Shown here: one piece after another, positions 53,608-62,527 of the stretch
Numbering within the stretch: the first letter of the stretch is position 1
Layout: each line of letters begins with the position of its first letter
Assembly (NCBI RefSeq): GCF_005281615.1
Contig: NZ_SZZM01000005.1
Location: 62,001-126,000, forward strand
DNA length: 64,000 nucleotides
Reading direction: 5' to 3'
Source of the DNA: Rhodoligotrophos defluvii
GTDB lineage: Bacteria > Pseudomonadota > Alphaproteobacteria > Rhizobiales > Im1
Translations under genes and position numbers: made by a program
The notes under the pieces: generated by a model
The model's input: only the letters and a program-made list of their open reading frames with translations
The model's database searches: none
Told to the model about the DNA's origin: nothing

Positions 53608-54912
53608 ATGACCACTGTGGATGCCGCCTTCGACAAAGCCGGAACGGGGCCGTTCCAATATCGCCTGCTTGGCATTTTCGGCCTGGTCTGGGCCGCGGAC
53701 GCCATGCAGGTGCTGAGCGTCGGCTTCACGGCGCCGACCATTGCGCAGGAATTTGGCCTCACGGTGCCGGTCGCCCTGCAGACGGGGACCGCCTTCTTCC
53801 TGGGCATGATGTTCGGCGCGGCGATCTTCGGCCGGCTGGCGGACCGCTTCGGGCGCAGAACCATCCTGCTGGTCACCGTGGCGCTGGACGGCGTGTTCGG
53901 CCTGCTGTCGGCACTCGCCCCTGATTTCTGGTTTCTGCTGGCGTTCCGTTTCCTCACGGGGCTCGCGGTGGGCGGCACCTTGCCGGTGGACTATGCCATG
54001 ATGGCGGAGTTCCTGCCGGCTCGGAACCGGGGCCGCTGGCTGGTGGCGCTGGAAGGCTTCTGGGCAGTGGGCACGCTGGCGGTGGCGCTCGCGGCCTGGG
54101 CGTTGAGCCTTCTGGGTGTGGCCAATGCCTGGCGCTGGATCTTCGTGTTCACCGCCCTGCCGGCAGCGATCGGCATCTGGCTGCGCCTATGGCTGCCGGA
54201 ATCGCCGCGCTATCTCCTGCGCGTCGGCCGCGCCAAGGAAGCCACCGCCGTGGTCAACCAGGTGCTTGTCGCCAATGGGCAGGCAAGCCTCGGCGCTTCC
54301 CGGCTTGCCCCTGGGGACCAGCCGAAGTCCGAAGGACTGCTCTCGCCCGGTCTGCGCCGCCGCACCCTACTGATCCTGGCAGTGTGGTTCCTGGTCTCAC
54401 TGTCCTATTACGGGGTGTTCGTGTGGATCCCGGCGCGGCTTGCCAGCGAGGGCTTCGGCTTCGTGCGCGGCTATGGCTTCCTCGTCCTGGTGGCGCTGGC
54501 GCAGATCCCAGGCTATGCGCTCGCCGCCTACGGGGTGGAGCAATGGGGCCGCAAGCCCACCCTGTTCGGCTTCGCGCTGCTAAGCGCCGCCGGCTGCTTC
54601 CTGTTCGTGGTCGCGGGCACGCCAGTGGTGGTGGGCGCCGCCATCCTGCTCATGAGCTTTGCCCTGCTCGGCACCTGGGGTGCGCTCTATGCCTTCACGC
54701 CCGAGATCTACCCGACCGGTGCCCGCGCCACGGGCATGGGCACGGCCGGCGCCATGGCGCGCGTCGGCGGTCTGCTGGCGCCCTCGGTGCTGGCGCCGGT
54801 GGTGGCTCACAGCCTGGCAGCGGCCGTCGCCGCATTCGCCGTGTTCCTGGTGGGGGCGGCAATCGCCACCTGGCTGATCGACGTGGAGACGCGCCAGCAG
54901 GTGCTGGCCTGA
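53608..54912 (+). CDS. MFS transporter (organic acid/aromatic-type uptake)
   Basis: 434 residues with twelve membrane segments. The loop after helix 2 has GRLADRFGRRTILL, helix 4 has LTGLAVGGTLPVDYAMMAEF, and PESPRYLLRVGRAKEA follows helix 6. This resembles the sugar-porter/SV2/NiaP and aromatic-acid symporter branches, which import organic acids. It lies 24 bp after the DapA-like gene and so probably imports the substrate of this operon (inference). Confidence 0.83.
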   Translation: MTTVDAAFDKAGTGPFQYRLLGIFGLVWAADAMQVLSVGFTAPTIAQEFGLTVPVALQTGTAFFLGMMFGAAIFGRLADRFGRRTILLVTVALDGVFGLLSALAPDFWFLLAFRFLTGLAVGGTLPVDYAMMAEFLPARNRGRWLVALEGFWAVGTLAVALAAWALSLLGVANAWRWIFVFTALPAAIGIWLRLWLPESPRYLLRVGRAKEATAVVNQVLVANGQASLGASRLAPGDQPKSEGLLSPGLRRRTLLILAVWFLVSLSYYGVFVWIPARLASEGFGFVRGYGFLVLVALAQIPGYALAAYGVEQWGRKPTLFGFALLSAAGCFLFVVAGTPVVVGAAILLMSFALLGTWGALYAFTPEIYPTGARATGMGTAGAMARVGGLLAPSVLAPVVAHSLAAAVAAFAVFLVGAAIATWLIDVETRQQVLA

Positions 54913-54973
54913 CGGGACGCACAAATCATCTCGGAACGCCAGCCGGCGCCCGATTTTGAAGGAGGAAAACGAG

Positions 54974-55909
54974 GTGTCTCAGAACAAGACCATCATCACT
55001 TGCGCGGTGACCGGCTCCATCCACACGCCGTCCATGTCGCCGCATCTGCCGATCACCGCGGAGGAGATCGCGGAAGCGGCCATCGGCGCCGCCGAGGCGG
55101 GTGCCGCCATCGTGCACCTGCATGCCCGCGACCCGCGCGATGGACGGCCGGACCAGAGCATCGAGCGCTTCGAACCGTTCCTCAAGGTGATCAAGCAGCG
55201 GACCGATTGCGTGGTTAACATCACCACCGGCGGCGCCGCCACCATGACCATCGACGAGCGGCTGGCGCCGGTTGCCACCTTCAAGCCCGAGGTCGCCTCC
55301 CTCAACATGGGCACGATGAATTTCGGTCTGTTTCCGATGCTCGCCCGCTTCGGCAAGGACAAGCTGAAGCATGACTGGGAATATGGCTATCTCGAAGGCT
55401 CGCGCGAGCGCATCTTCAAGAACACCTTCGCCGATATCGAGAAGATCCTGACCACCTGCGCCGAGAACGGCACCCGGTTCGAGATCGAGTGCTATGACAT
55501 CGGCCACCTCTACACGCTCGCCCATTTCGTGGACCGGGGCCTCGTCAAGCCGCCCTTCTTCGTGCAGAGCGTGTTCGGCATCCTGGGCGGCATCGGCCCG
55601 CATCCGGACGACGTCATGCACATGAAGCGCACCGCCGACCGTCTGTTCGGCAACGACTATCGCTGGTCGGTGCTGGGCGCCGGCCGCAACCAGATGCCGA
55701 TCGCCGCCATGGCCGCGGCGATGGGGGGCAATGTGCGCGTCGGCCTCGAAGATTCGCTCTGGATCGGGAAGGGGCGCCTTGCCACCTCCAATGCGGAGCA
55801 GGTGGCCCAGGTGCGCAAGATCATCGAGGGATTGGGCCGCGAGGTGGCGACGCCGAACGACGCCCGCGAGATCCTGCAGCTCAAGGGCGCCGACCGGGTG
55901 GCGTTCTAG
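54974..55909 (+). CDS. Second 3-keto acid cleavage enzyme (BKACE, DUF849)
   Basis: 311 residues starting at a GTG with AAGGAGG eight bases upstream. Zinc ligands H48/H50 are in IVHLHARDP, and the C-terminal GNVRVGLEDSLWIGKG holds the third. It differs from the first BKACE in active-site loops: TTGGAATMTIDERLAP instead of TAGMGGDL, and it is 13 residues longer, so it probably uses another keto acid. It is the last gene of the rightward operon, followed by a terminator. Confidence 0.9.
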   Translation: MSQNKTIITCAVTGSIHTPSMSPHLPITAEEIAEAAIGAAEAGAAIVHLHARDPRDGRPDQSIERFEPFLKVIKQRTDCVVNITTGGAATMTIDERLAPVATFKPEVASLNMGTMNFGLFPMLARFGKDKLKHDWEYGYLEGSRERIFKNTFADIEKILTTCAENGTRFEIECYDIGHLYTLAHFVDRGLVKPPFFVQSVFGILGGIGPHPDDVMHMKRTADRLFGNDYRWSVLGAGRNQMPIAAMAAAMGGNVRVGLEDSLWIGKGRLATSNAEQVAQVRKIIEGLGREVATPNDAREILQLKGADRVAF

Positions 55910-55939
55910 AACCTCGGCATCCTGGGCCGCACCGCACGA

Positions 55940-55965
55940 AGCGCTCCCTGAGGGGGGCGCTTTTT
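55940..55965 (+). terminator. Intrinsic terminator of the rightward catabolic operon
   Basis: A 9 bp stem AGCGCTCCC / GGGGGCGCT (one T-G pair), a TGAG loop and five Ts starting within the stem end. It lies 31 bases after the second BKACE stop and marks the end of the operon starting at the regulator. Confidence 0.88.
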
Positions 55966-55980
55966 GCCGCCGGCATCTTG

Positions 55981-55997
55981 ATTAGAATCATTCCAAA
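55981..55997. promoter_or_regulatory. Irr-box-like (iron control element) palindrome before bacterioferritin
   Basis: ATTAGAATCATTCCAAA has the dyad TTAGAA-n3-TTCCAA, one mismatch from the TTTAGAA-n3-TTCTAAA type motif described for the iron regulator Irr in Rhizobiales. It sits directly upstream of a candidate -35 (TTGACG at 56002-56007). Irr would repress bacterioferritin when iron is scarce. Recognition is from memory of the motif. Confidence 0.65.
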
Positions 55998-56065
55998 GTA
56001 CTTGACGTCAGCGACGCCGGGTGTAGTGTGCGGCCTATTCGATTTCCGCCGAGATGGAGCAGAGC

Positions 56066-56557
56066 ATGAAGGGCGACCCCAAAGTCATCGAATATCTGAA
56101 CAGGGCGCTGAGGTCCGAGCTGACCGCCATCAATCAGTACTGGCTCCATTACCGGCTGCTCGACGACTGGGGATACACGAAGCTCGCCAAGCGGGCCCGC
56201 GAGGAGTCGATCGAGGAGATGCATCATGCGGACAAGCTCGCGACCCGCATCATCTTTCTCGAAGGCCTGCCGAACATGCAGCAGCTGGACCCATTGATGA
56301 TCGGGCAGAACATCCAGGAGGTGCTGGAGTGCGATCTCAAGGCGGAATACGGAGCGCGCGATCTCTATCGCGAAGCCCGTGTGATCTGCCATGATGCCGG
56401 CGACTACGTCTCGATGAAGCTGTTCGAGGAGCTGCTCGCCGACGAGGAGGGCCATATCGACTTCCTGGAGACCCAGCTTGACCTTCTGGCCAAGGTGGGC
56501 GTCCAGAACTATGGCCAGCTCCAGGCCGACAGCGCCGACGACGTGGACGACGACTGA
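56066..56557 (+). CDS. bfr: Bacterioferritin
   Basis: 163 residues. Starting at the ATG 56066 gives the standard numbering: ferroxidase ligands E18, E51, H54 and E94, with E127/H130 in [11 protein letters not shown], and the haem ligand M52 ([10 protein letters not shown]). It oxidises and stores iron in a 24-mer. An earlier in-frame ATG at 56054 would break this numbering and serves instead as part of the GGAGCAG ribosome site. An Irr-like box lies 70 bases upstream. The Asp-rich tail (DSADDVDDD) is a little longer than usual. Confidence 0.95.
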   Translation: MKGDPKVIEYLNRALRSELTAINQYWLHYRLLDDWGYTKLAKRAREESIEEMHHADKLATRIIFLEGLPNMQQLDPLMIGQNIQEVLECDLKAEYGARDLYREARVICHDAGDYVSMKLFEELLADEEGHIDFLETQLDLLAKVGVQNYGQLQADSADDVDDD

Positions 56558-56569
56558 CTTGAAGACCGG

Positions 56570-57877
56570 CTAGTGCGCCGGCGCTTCCTCCATCGCCGAG
56601 ACGCGCTTGGTGTCGCGCATGGTCGCATAGACCGTGAGCGACATCAGGATCACGCCTGCGAGGTAGTAGAAGAACCAGTGCTCGTGGCCCATGTCCTTGC
56701 ACCATAGCGCGATGGCCGGCGCGGTGCCGCCGAACACCGATACCGTCACCGCATAAGGCAGGGCCACGCCGGTCGCGCGGATCGAAGTGGGGAACAGCTC
56801 GGCCTTCACCACGGCGTTGATCGAGGTGTAGCCCGCGGTGAAGATCCATGCGCCGCAGATCAGCAGGAGCGCTGTGAGCGGCGAATCCGTTTGCGACAGA
56901 GACATCAGAATAGGCACCGTGAGCGCGCTGCCGGCAATGCCGAAGAACACCAGCAGCGGCTTGCGGCCGATGCGGTCCGAGACCGCCCCGTAGATCGGCT
57001 GCAGCAGCGCGGCGAAAATCAGCGATCCGGCAATGACATAGGTGGTTGTGGTGTCGGAGAGGCCCACCGTCTGCCGCACGAAGACCTGCATATATGTGGT
57101 GAACGTGTAGAAGGCGGCGGTGCCCCCGGCGGTGAGCCCAACCACCAGCGCGATCTCCCGCGGATATTGGAACAGCTCGCGCAATGCCCCATGCTTCTTC
57201 AGGCCCGGCTTGGCGGCCACGAAGGCGTCGGTCTCATGAAGGTCGCGTCGCATCACTGCGGCGAAAACCGCCAGCAGGGCGCCGATCACGAAAGGAATGC
57301 GCCAGCCCCAATCCACCAGCTGCTCGTGGGTGAGGAACAGGTTCTGCAGGAGCAGCAGCACGAGAATGGCGGCGAGCTGGCCACCGATCAGGGTCACGTA
57401 CTGGAAGCTCGAATAGAAGCCGCGATGCTTGGGGTCCGCCACCTCGCTCAGGTAAGTGGCGCTGGCGCCATATTCCCCGCCGAGGCTGAGGCCTTCGATC
57501 AGCCGTGCCGCCGCCAGCAGCATCGGGGCCGCAAAGCCGATGGTCGCGTAGGTCGGCGTGCAGGCGATGATCAGCGAGCCCGCGCACATCATCGCCACCG
57601 ACAGGGTGAGCGACATGCGCCGTCCGTAGCGGTCGGCGATATGCCCGAACAGCCAGCCGCCCAGCGGGCGGACGATGAACCCTGCCGCGAACAGGATGGC
57701 GGCGTTCAGCTGCTGCACGACCGGCGATTCGGCCGGAAAGAAGGCGGCGGCAAAATAGAGGGAAAAGGCGGTATAGGCGTAGAAATCGTACCACTCCACG
57801 AGATTGCCGATCGATCCGATGAAAATGGCCTTGATGCGCCGACGGGCATCGGCAGGTTCGATATTCTGTCGTGTCAT
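56570..57877 (-). CDS. MFS metabolite:H+ symporter (MHS family, KgtP/ProP-like)
   Basis: 435 residues with twelve membrane segments. NLVEWYDFYAYTAFSLYF in helix 1 and GHIADRYGRRMSLTL plus GLSLGGEYGASATYLSEVA are strong marks of the MHS family, which imports 2-oxoglutarate, citrate, shikimate or osmolytes. The specific substrate is unclear. The ATG at 57877 starts the conserved part; an upstream frame to 57952 has no support. It converges on bfr with a 12 bp gap. Confidence 0.87.
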   Translation of the reverse strand: MTRQNIEPADARRRIKAIFIGSIGNLVEWYDFYAYTAFSLYFAAAFFPAESPVVQQLNAAILFAAGFIVRPLGGWLFGHIADRYGRRMSLTLSVAMMCAGSLIIACTPTYATIGFAAPMLLAAARLIEGLSLGGEYGASATYLSEVADPKHRGFYSSFQYVTLIGGQLAAILVLLLLQNLFLTHEQLVDWGWRIPFVIGALLAVFAAVMRRDLHETDAFVAAKPGLKKHGALRELFQYPREIALVVGLTAGGTAAFYTFTTYMQVFVRQTVGLSDTTTTYVIAGSLIFAALLQPIYGAVSDRIGRKPLLVFFGIAGSALTVPILMSLSQTDSPLTALLLICGAWIFTAGYTSINAVVKAELFPTSIRATGVALPYAVTVSVFGGTAPAIALWCKDMGHEHWFFYYLAGVILMSLTVYATMRDTKRVSAMEEAPAH

Positions 57878-58021
57878 CCCGCAATCACCTTTAGGCGCGG
57901 TTCTGGCCACGCCGGACAAGAACCGACTGAAATCAATGCGCAATGATGGCACCGAAAGGGGTCAGCTCCGGTGGCCGCACTGTCTGTGAGCTCTCCGGGC
58001 AGGGAAAAGACATGAGTGATT

Positions 58022-59125
58022 TTATGTTTGGGGTCCGCTTTCTGCCCGGACGTCTTCCGAATTGCTGGCGATCCAGGCAAGAATACGGTCAATTGCTGGC
58101 ATCACGGTGATCTGGAAAAGGGCAACCACCAGAATTCCGCCGAAGATGCCGACCAGGCGCTCGATCGCCGGCGCAATATCCGAGGAAGGGCCGCTGCCCT
58201 CGACCATGGCGAGGATCAGCGCGACGCCCGCCTGGTGTCCGGCATATTGCGCGTCGACCGCACCGTTCTTCATGTAGCTGAAGCCGTAGAGACCGATCGA
58301 CAGAAGAACGAGCCACAAAAAGAACGCATCGCCAACGAGCGCGGCCGCGATCAGCCCGAAGCCGCCGCCCAGAATGCACCCGACCAGGCGATTCAGCCCT
58401 TTCGTCGTGGGATCGTTGCGCAAGGCGGTGACGATCACGAAGGCTGTGATGGGCGTCTGCGCGAGGCCCGGCAGCTCGAGCGCGTTCCAGATCAGCGGGA
58501 TCGAGGCAATGGCACAACCGCCGGTCAGGGCGGCCGAAAGCAGGCTGAGATCCACGGGACGGGTAAACACCCCAGGCTTGGCTGCGGAAGGGTCGGCGGC
58601 ACCCTCTCGCTTGGCGAAGGTGACTTCCATGCCGACCGAAACCGCGATCCCGAGCAAAACCTCGAGCGCACGGTAGACCGCGAGGTGATAGCTCTGTTCG
58701 GGATCGGACAGCGAGCCGAACACCACCAGCATCATGGTGACGCCGCCCAGCAGCAGCGCATAGCCGTGGTCGCTGCGTTCTTGGCTGTAGATGGAGAAGG
58801 CGGTGCAGGTTACGAGGATGGTGAGCAGCAGCAGGTGATCATAGACGAAGGCCACCGACAGAAACCCGATCACCGCGCCAACAATGGTGCCCAGCGCGCG
58901 GTCGAGCCCGCGGCGCAATGTGGCCCGGGGCCTGGTTTGTGCGACGCCGAGGACGGTGATGCCCGCCCACCACGGGTTCTCAAGCTGCAGCAGGCAGGCG
59001 AGCAGGATGGCGATCACCGCGGCGACGGCCGTGCGCAGTGCCAGCCAGCCGCGCTCGTCCAGATCAAGGCACGAACGGAAATCCTCCCGGAGCGCCGCGC
59101 CAAGCCGGGCGATCGCAGAGATCAT
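58022..59125 (-). CDS. FUSC-family inner membrane efflux protein
   Basis: 367 residues with two bundles of hydrophobic helices. The LENPWWAGITVLGVAQTRPRAT and RALGTIVGAVIGFLSVA segments match the fusaric acid resistance/AaeB-type family, though only the membrane half is clearly present and it is shorter than AaeB (~650 residues). With the adjacent HlyD-like gene (9 bp upstream) it should form an aromatic acid or xenobiotic efflux pump. No outer membrane factor or AaeX gene is beside it. Confidence 0.83.
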   Translation of the reverse strand: MISAIARLGAALREDFRSCLDLDERGWLALRTAVAAVIAILLACLLQLENPWWAGITVLGVAQTRPRATLRRGLDRALGTIVGAVIGFLSVAFVYDHLLLLTILVTCTAFSIYSQERSDHGYALLLGGVTMMLVVFGSLSDPEQSYHLAVYRALEVLLGIAVSVGMEVTFAKREGAADPSAAKPGVFTRPVDLSLLSAALTGGCAIASIPLIWNALELPGLAQTPITAFVIVTALRNDPTTKGLNRLVGCILGGGFGLIAAALVGDAFFLWLVLLSIGLYGFSYMKNGAVDAQYAGHQAGVALILAMVEGSGPSSDIAPAIERLVGIFGGILVVALFQITVMPAIDRILAWIASNSEDVRAESGPQT

Positions 59126-59134
59126 TGCCCCTCC

Positions 59135-60223
59135 TCAGCGGAAGAAGAACACACGCGCGTCGGCCCCCATGAACAAGCCGCGCTCCGGCAGGGGCGGGTC
59201 CAGGTAAATCGTCACCGGCAGGCGCCGCCTTAGCCTGATCCAATCGGTCGTCGGCGCTACATAGGGGAGAAGCTCGGCCGGGCCGGTGCTGCGGGCGATG
59301 GCCCGGCCGACCCCCTGGACCTTGCCGCGGTAAAGGCGGCCGGGATCACTGTCGAGCCACACCCACACCCGCGTTCCCGGCTTTGCCCCGGATGCGACAT
59401 CCTCCTTGAAATTGGCGATGACGCGCCATTGGCTGTCATCCACGATGCCGATCACCGCCTGGCCGGCCGCCACATAGGCGCCGGGCCGCAAGGTGAGGTT
59501 GTTGATATAGCCGGAAACAGGCGCGGTGAGTCGGGTCCGCGACAACGCGTATTGCGCGATGGCCAGTTCCGCCTCGGCAACGGCGATGTCCACATTGGCG
59601 TCGGCCGTGCGGCTGGCGCTGACCCGCGCTTCCGCCTGCGCTCGAGCCAGGGCATCCTCCGCCGACTTGAGATCGGCCGTTGCCTTGTCCAAGACCGCCT
59701 GAGCCTCGAACTGCTCGCGGGTGAGTTGCTGGGCCCGGGAAAAGTCGGTCTGGGCGAGCTGAAGCGCTGCCTGCGCCGCGTCGACGGCCGCCTTGCTCGC
59801 CGCCTCCGCCGTTTGCTGGGTTACAGCCGCGGCCTTGGCTTCGGCCACGCGCTGCGTCTTCAGCGCGACGTCGAGCTCAAAGGGCTTGGGGTCGATCACT
59901 GCGAGGAAGTCACCGGCCTTGACCCGCGCATTGTCCTCTACGGCCACCGACTGGATGATCCCAGATACTTCCGGCGCGATGGCGACCAGATCGGAGCGGA
60001 CATAGGCGTCCTGCGTGTAGCCGACGAACGCGCCCATGATGAAATAGGCCGCGACCAGGCCGAGAACCACACCGCTGGCAATCCACCAGCGCCGCCTGCT
60101 CGAGGCTGGTGCTTCTGGAGCAGCTTCCCCGCCCGGTGGTCTCTCAGGAACGACCGGCGCTGCACTCGCGGAAGCCGGCACCGGCTGCGCTCCCTGCCGC
60201 CGATCCGCCGTCTCCAAGGTCAT
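59135..60223 (-). CDS. HlyD/EmrA-family membrane fusion protein
   Basis: 362 residues: a Pro/Ala-rich cytosolic start, one membrane helix (WIASGVVLGLVAAYFIMGAF), the biotinyl-lipoyl half motif VRSDLVAIAPEVSGII, an Ala-rich alpha hairpin, and the second half motif LTAPVSGYINNLTLRPGAYV. It links the FUSC pump to the outer membrane. The ATG at 60223 is favoured; a GTG at 60241 is also in frame. It is the first gene of the two-gene unit. Confidence 0.88.
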   Translation of the reverse strand: MTLETADRRQGAQPVPASASAAPVVPERPPGGEAAPEAPASSRRRWWIASGVVLGLVAAYFIMGAFVGYTQDAYVRSDLVAIAPEVSGIIQSVAVEDNARVKAGDFLAVIDPKPFELDVALKTQRVAEAKAAAVTQQTAEAASKAAVDAAQAALQLAQTDFSRAQQLTREQFEAQAVLDKATADLKSAEDALARAQAEARVSASRTADANVDIAVAEAELAIAQYALSRTRLTAPVSGYINNLTLRPGAYVAAGQAVIGIVDDSQWRVIANFKEDVASGAKPGTRVWVWLDSDPGRLYRGKVQGVGRAIARSTGPAELLPYVAPTTDWIRLRRRLPVTIYLDPPLPERGLFMGADARVFFFR

Positions 60224-60405
60224 CGCGACTACCCCATCCACCAGCTAAAGCCGAAGATGCCGGGCATTTTCCGGGCTCCGCAAGAGAGTTGTGCGGCGAA
60301 GGTCAAGCCGCTATGGCAGAGAATGCACCCGACTTCTTCATGATCGCCTAACGAAAACTGGTGCAGTCCAGAGAGCCGGCCCCCCGTGCCTAAGAATGGA
60401 ATGCC

Positions 60406-60699
60406 ATGATCCCGCGACTGATTCTCGTTGTGACCGTTCTGACCGCCGCTTCGAATCCCGGCCATGCGGAAAGTGTGCGCAGCATGGTAAAAAAGGCGTG
60501 TGGCGCCGATTATATGCGTGTATGCGCGGCCGTGCCGCCCACGGGCGATGGCATGAAGGCGCTGCAATGCCTTATCGATCACCGCAAGGTGGTCTCCAAG
60601 AAGTGCCAGGATGCCTTGTTGGCGGCAAAAGTGTCGCAGGAGACGCAGGCTGCGCCGCAGCCTGCGGCAACACCACGTAACAACTGGGCTGCACAGTAG
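60406..60699 (+). CDS. Small secreted cysteine-rich protein, GLG1-repeat-like
   Basis: 97 residues with a Sec signal peptide (cleavage near GHA-ES, residue 21). The mature part has four cysteines spaced as KKACGADYMRVCAAV, then ALQCLIDHRKVVSKKCQDAL, resembling a single Cys-rich GLG1-type repeat, probably with two disulfide bonds. The C-terminus is Ala/Pro/Gln-rich. Function is unknown. It is monocistronic; the 262 bp to nuoA hold nothing I can identify. Confidence 0.72.
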   Translation: MIPRLILVVTVLTAASNPGHAESVRSMVKKACGADYMRVCAAVPPTGDGMKALQCLIDHRKVVSKKCQDALLAAKVSQETQAAPQPAATPRNNWAAQ

Positions 60700-60961
60700 C
60701 TTTGCACCCAGCGCAGATCGGGCATGGGTTGCCGCGCAGTTTGAAACCCTTCCAATCTGCCGCGACAGGGTTTAGCTACGGGGAAGGCTGACGAGGGTTG
60801 CCGAGCCGAGGCTCGAAAGCCTGCAAAGATCGGCCGAGTATCGAGGGATGGAACGCAGAAGTGCGGCCGGCGATGGGGGTTGCGCCCCCACGGCGCCTGC
60901 GCTAGGACGGCTCGTAATTCCGCCGGGTGGCGGCCTTTTTGGGACCGACAGGTTTGCGCAG

Positions 60962-61327
60962 ATGCTGGACCTTCTCTCTGAATATCTGCCGATTGTGATC
61001 TTCATGGGGCTGTGCCTGGTGATCGGGCTGGCGCTCATGCTGTCGGCCTTCATCATCGCCATCCGCAAGCCGGACCCCGAAAAAGTTTCTCCGTACGAAT
61101 GCGGCTTCGCACCCTTCGACGATGCCCGCATGAAGTTCGACGTTCGCTTCTATCTCGTCGCCATTCTCTTCATCATCTTCGACCTGGAGGTCGCATTCCT
61201 GTTTCCCTGGGCCATTACCCTGGGCGAGATCGGCGTCGCCGGTTTCTGGTCGATGATGGTGTTTCTGGCGGTCCTGACCATCGGGTTCGTCTATGAGTGG
61301 CGCAAAGGAGCCCTGGAATGGGATTGA
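60962..61327 (+). CDS. nuoA: NADH-quinone oxidoreductase subunit A
   Basis: 121 residues with three membrane helices, starting [20 protein letters not shown]. The conserved loop [20 protein letters not shown] and [17 protein letters not shown] near the quinone site are complete. It is the first gene of the nuo operon. The ATG at 60962 is the family start; a longer frame to 60848 in the leader is unlikely. Its last ten bases overlap nuoB. Confidence 0.95.
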   Translation: MLDLLSEYLPIVIFMGLCLVIGLALMLSAFIIAIRKPDPEKVSPYECGFAPFDDARMKFDVRFYLVAILFIIFDLEVAFLFPWAITLGEIGVAGFWSMMVFLAVLTIGFVYEWRKGALEWD

Positions 61328-61887
61328 TCAGTACACCAAACAGCAGCGCCGCCACCGCCGAGACGAGGCCGGCGCCGGCCGGCGGGCAGATGCCCGATCC
61401 GTTCTTCACCAACATCTCCAATGAACTGGCCGATCGCGGCTTTTTGGTGACGGCCTCCCATGACCTCATCAACTGGGCGCGCACCGGCTCGCTGCACTGG
61501 ATGACCTTCGGGCTCGCCTGCTGCGCGGTCGAGATGATGCAGATGGCCATGCCCCGCTACGACTGCGAGCGATTTGGCTTCGCCCCGCGCGCCACCCCGC
61601 GCCAGTCGGACGTGATCATCGTGGCCGGCACCCTCTGCAACAAGATGGCCCCCGCCTTCCGCAAGGTCTACGACCAGATGCCGGAGCCGCGCTACGTGAT
61701 CTCCATGGGCTCCTGCGCCAATGGCGGCGGCTATTACCACTATTCCTATTCGGTGGTGCGCGGCTGCGACCGCATCGTGCCGGTGGATATCTACGTTCCG
61801 GGATGTCCGCCCACGGCCGAGGCGCTGCTCTACGGCGTGCTGCAGCTGCAGCGGAAAATCCGCCGCACCGGCACCATCGAGCGCTAG
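61318..61887 (+). CDS. nuoB: NADH-quinone oxidoreductase subunit B
   Basis: 189 residues. The N2 iron-sulfur cluster ligands are the tandem C68-C69 in [10 protein letters not shown], plus [12 protein letters not shown] and [13 protein letters not shown]. It passes electrons to quinone in the peripheral arm. The ATG at 61318 overlaps nuoA by ten bases. The first ~25 residues are a variable Ser/Ala/Pro-rich lead. Confidence 0.96.
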   Translation: MGLISTPNSSAATAETRPAPAGGQMPDPFFTNISNELADRGFLVTASHDLINWARTGSLHWMTFGLACCAVEMMQMAMPRYDCERFGFAPRATPRQSDVIIVAGTLCNKMAPAFRKVYDQMPEPRYVISMGSCANGGGYYHYSYSVVRGCDRIVPVDIYVPGCPPTAEALLYGVLQLQRKIRRTGTIER

Positions 61888-61895
61888 GACAGGTC

Positions 61896-62525
61896 ATGGC
61901 CAACGATCCGGGGCAGCTTGACGACACCCTCACCGAGATCCTCGAGGTGATCTCGAGCGAGCTGGGCAGCACCATTCTCGAGACGAAGACGGATTACGGC
62001 GAGCTGACGCTGACCGTGGGACTGGACCAGCTTCTGCGGGTATTGCGGTTCCTGCGCGATGAGGCGCGGTTGTGGTTCACGACCCTGATCGACCTGTGCG
62101 GCGTGGACCATCCGGGCCGCGCGCGGCGCTTCGATGTGGTCTACCACCTCCTGAGCCTTCATCAGAATGCCCGGATCCGCATCAAGGTCGAAACCGACGA
62201 GGACACGCCGATACCGAGCGCGGTCGACCTGTTCCCCAATGCCAACTGGTACGAGCGAGAGGCCTACGACCTCTACGGTATCCTGTTCACCGGCCATCCG
62301 GACCTCAGGCGCATCCTGACGGACTACGGCTTCCAGGGCCACCCCCTGCGCAAGGACTTCCCGCTGACCGGCTATGTTGAGCTGCGCTACGACGAGGACC
62401 AGAAGCGGGTGGTCTACGAGCCCGTCAAGTTGCAGCAGGAATTTCGCAACTTCGATTTCACGAGTCCGTGGGAGGGTGCGGAATACCTCCTGCCTGGCGA
62501 CGAGAAGGCAAAGCAGCCGAGCTGA
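61896..62525 (+). CDS. nuoC: NADH-quinone oxidoreductase subunit C
   Basis: 209 residues starting [12 protein letters not shown]. The 30-kDa subunit signature is complete: [29 protein letters not shown], then [14 protein letters not shown]. It is separate from nuoD, unlike the enteric nuoCD fusion. AGGACAGG precedes the ATG, eight bases after the nuoB stop. Confidence 0.96.
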   Translation: MANDPGQLDDTLTEILEVISSELGSTILETKTDYGELTLTVGLDQLLRVLRFLRDEARLWFTTLIDLCGVDHPGRARRFDVVYHLLSLHQNARIRIKVETDEDTPIPSAVDLFPNANWYEREAYDLYGILFTGHPDLRRILTDYGFQGHPLRKDFPLTGYVELRYDEDQKRVVYEPVKLQQEFRNFDFTSPWEGAEYLLPGDEKAKQPS

Positions 62526-62527
62526 TC

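Noticed and set aside
60441-60470. A GCTTCGAATCC sequence resembling a tRNA T-loop
   Set aside because: It lies within the signal peptide codons of the Cys-rich protein and no acceptor or anticodon stems can be formed around it.
60700-60961. Possible leader gene or riboswitch before nuoA
   Set aside because: No start with a ribosome site and no known RNA motif was found; a frame extending nuoA upstream to 60848 looks non-coding.
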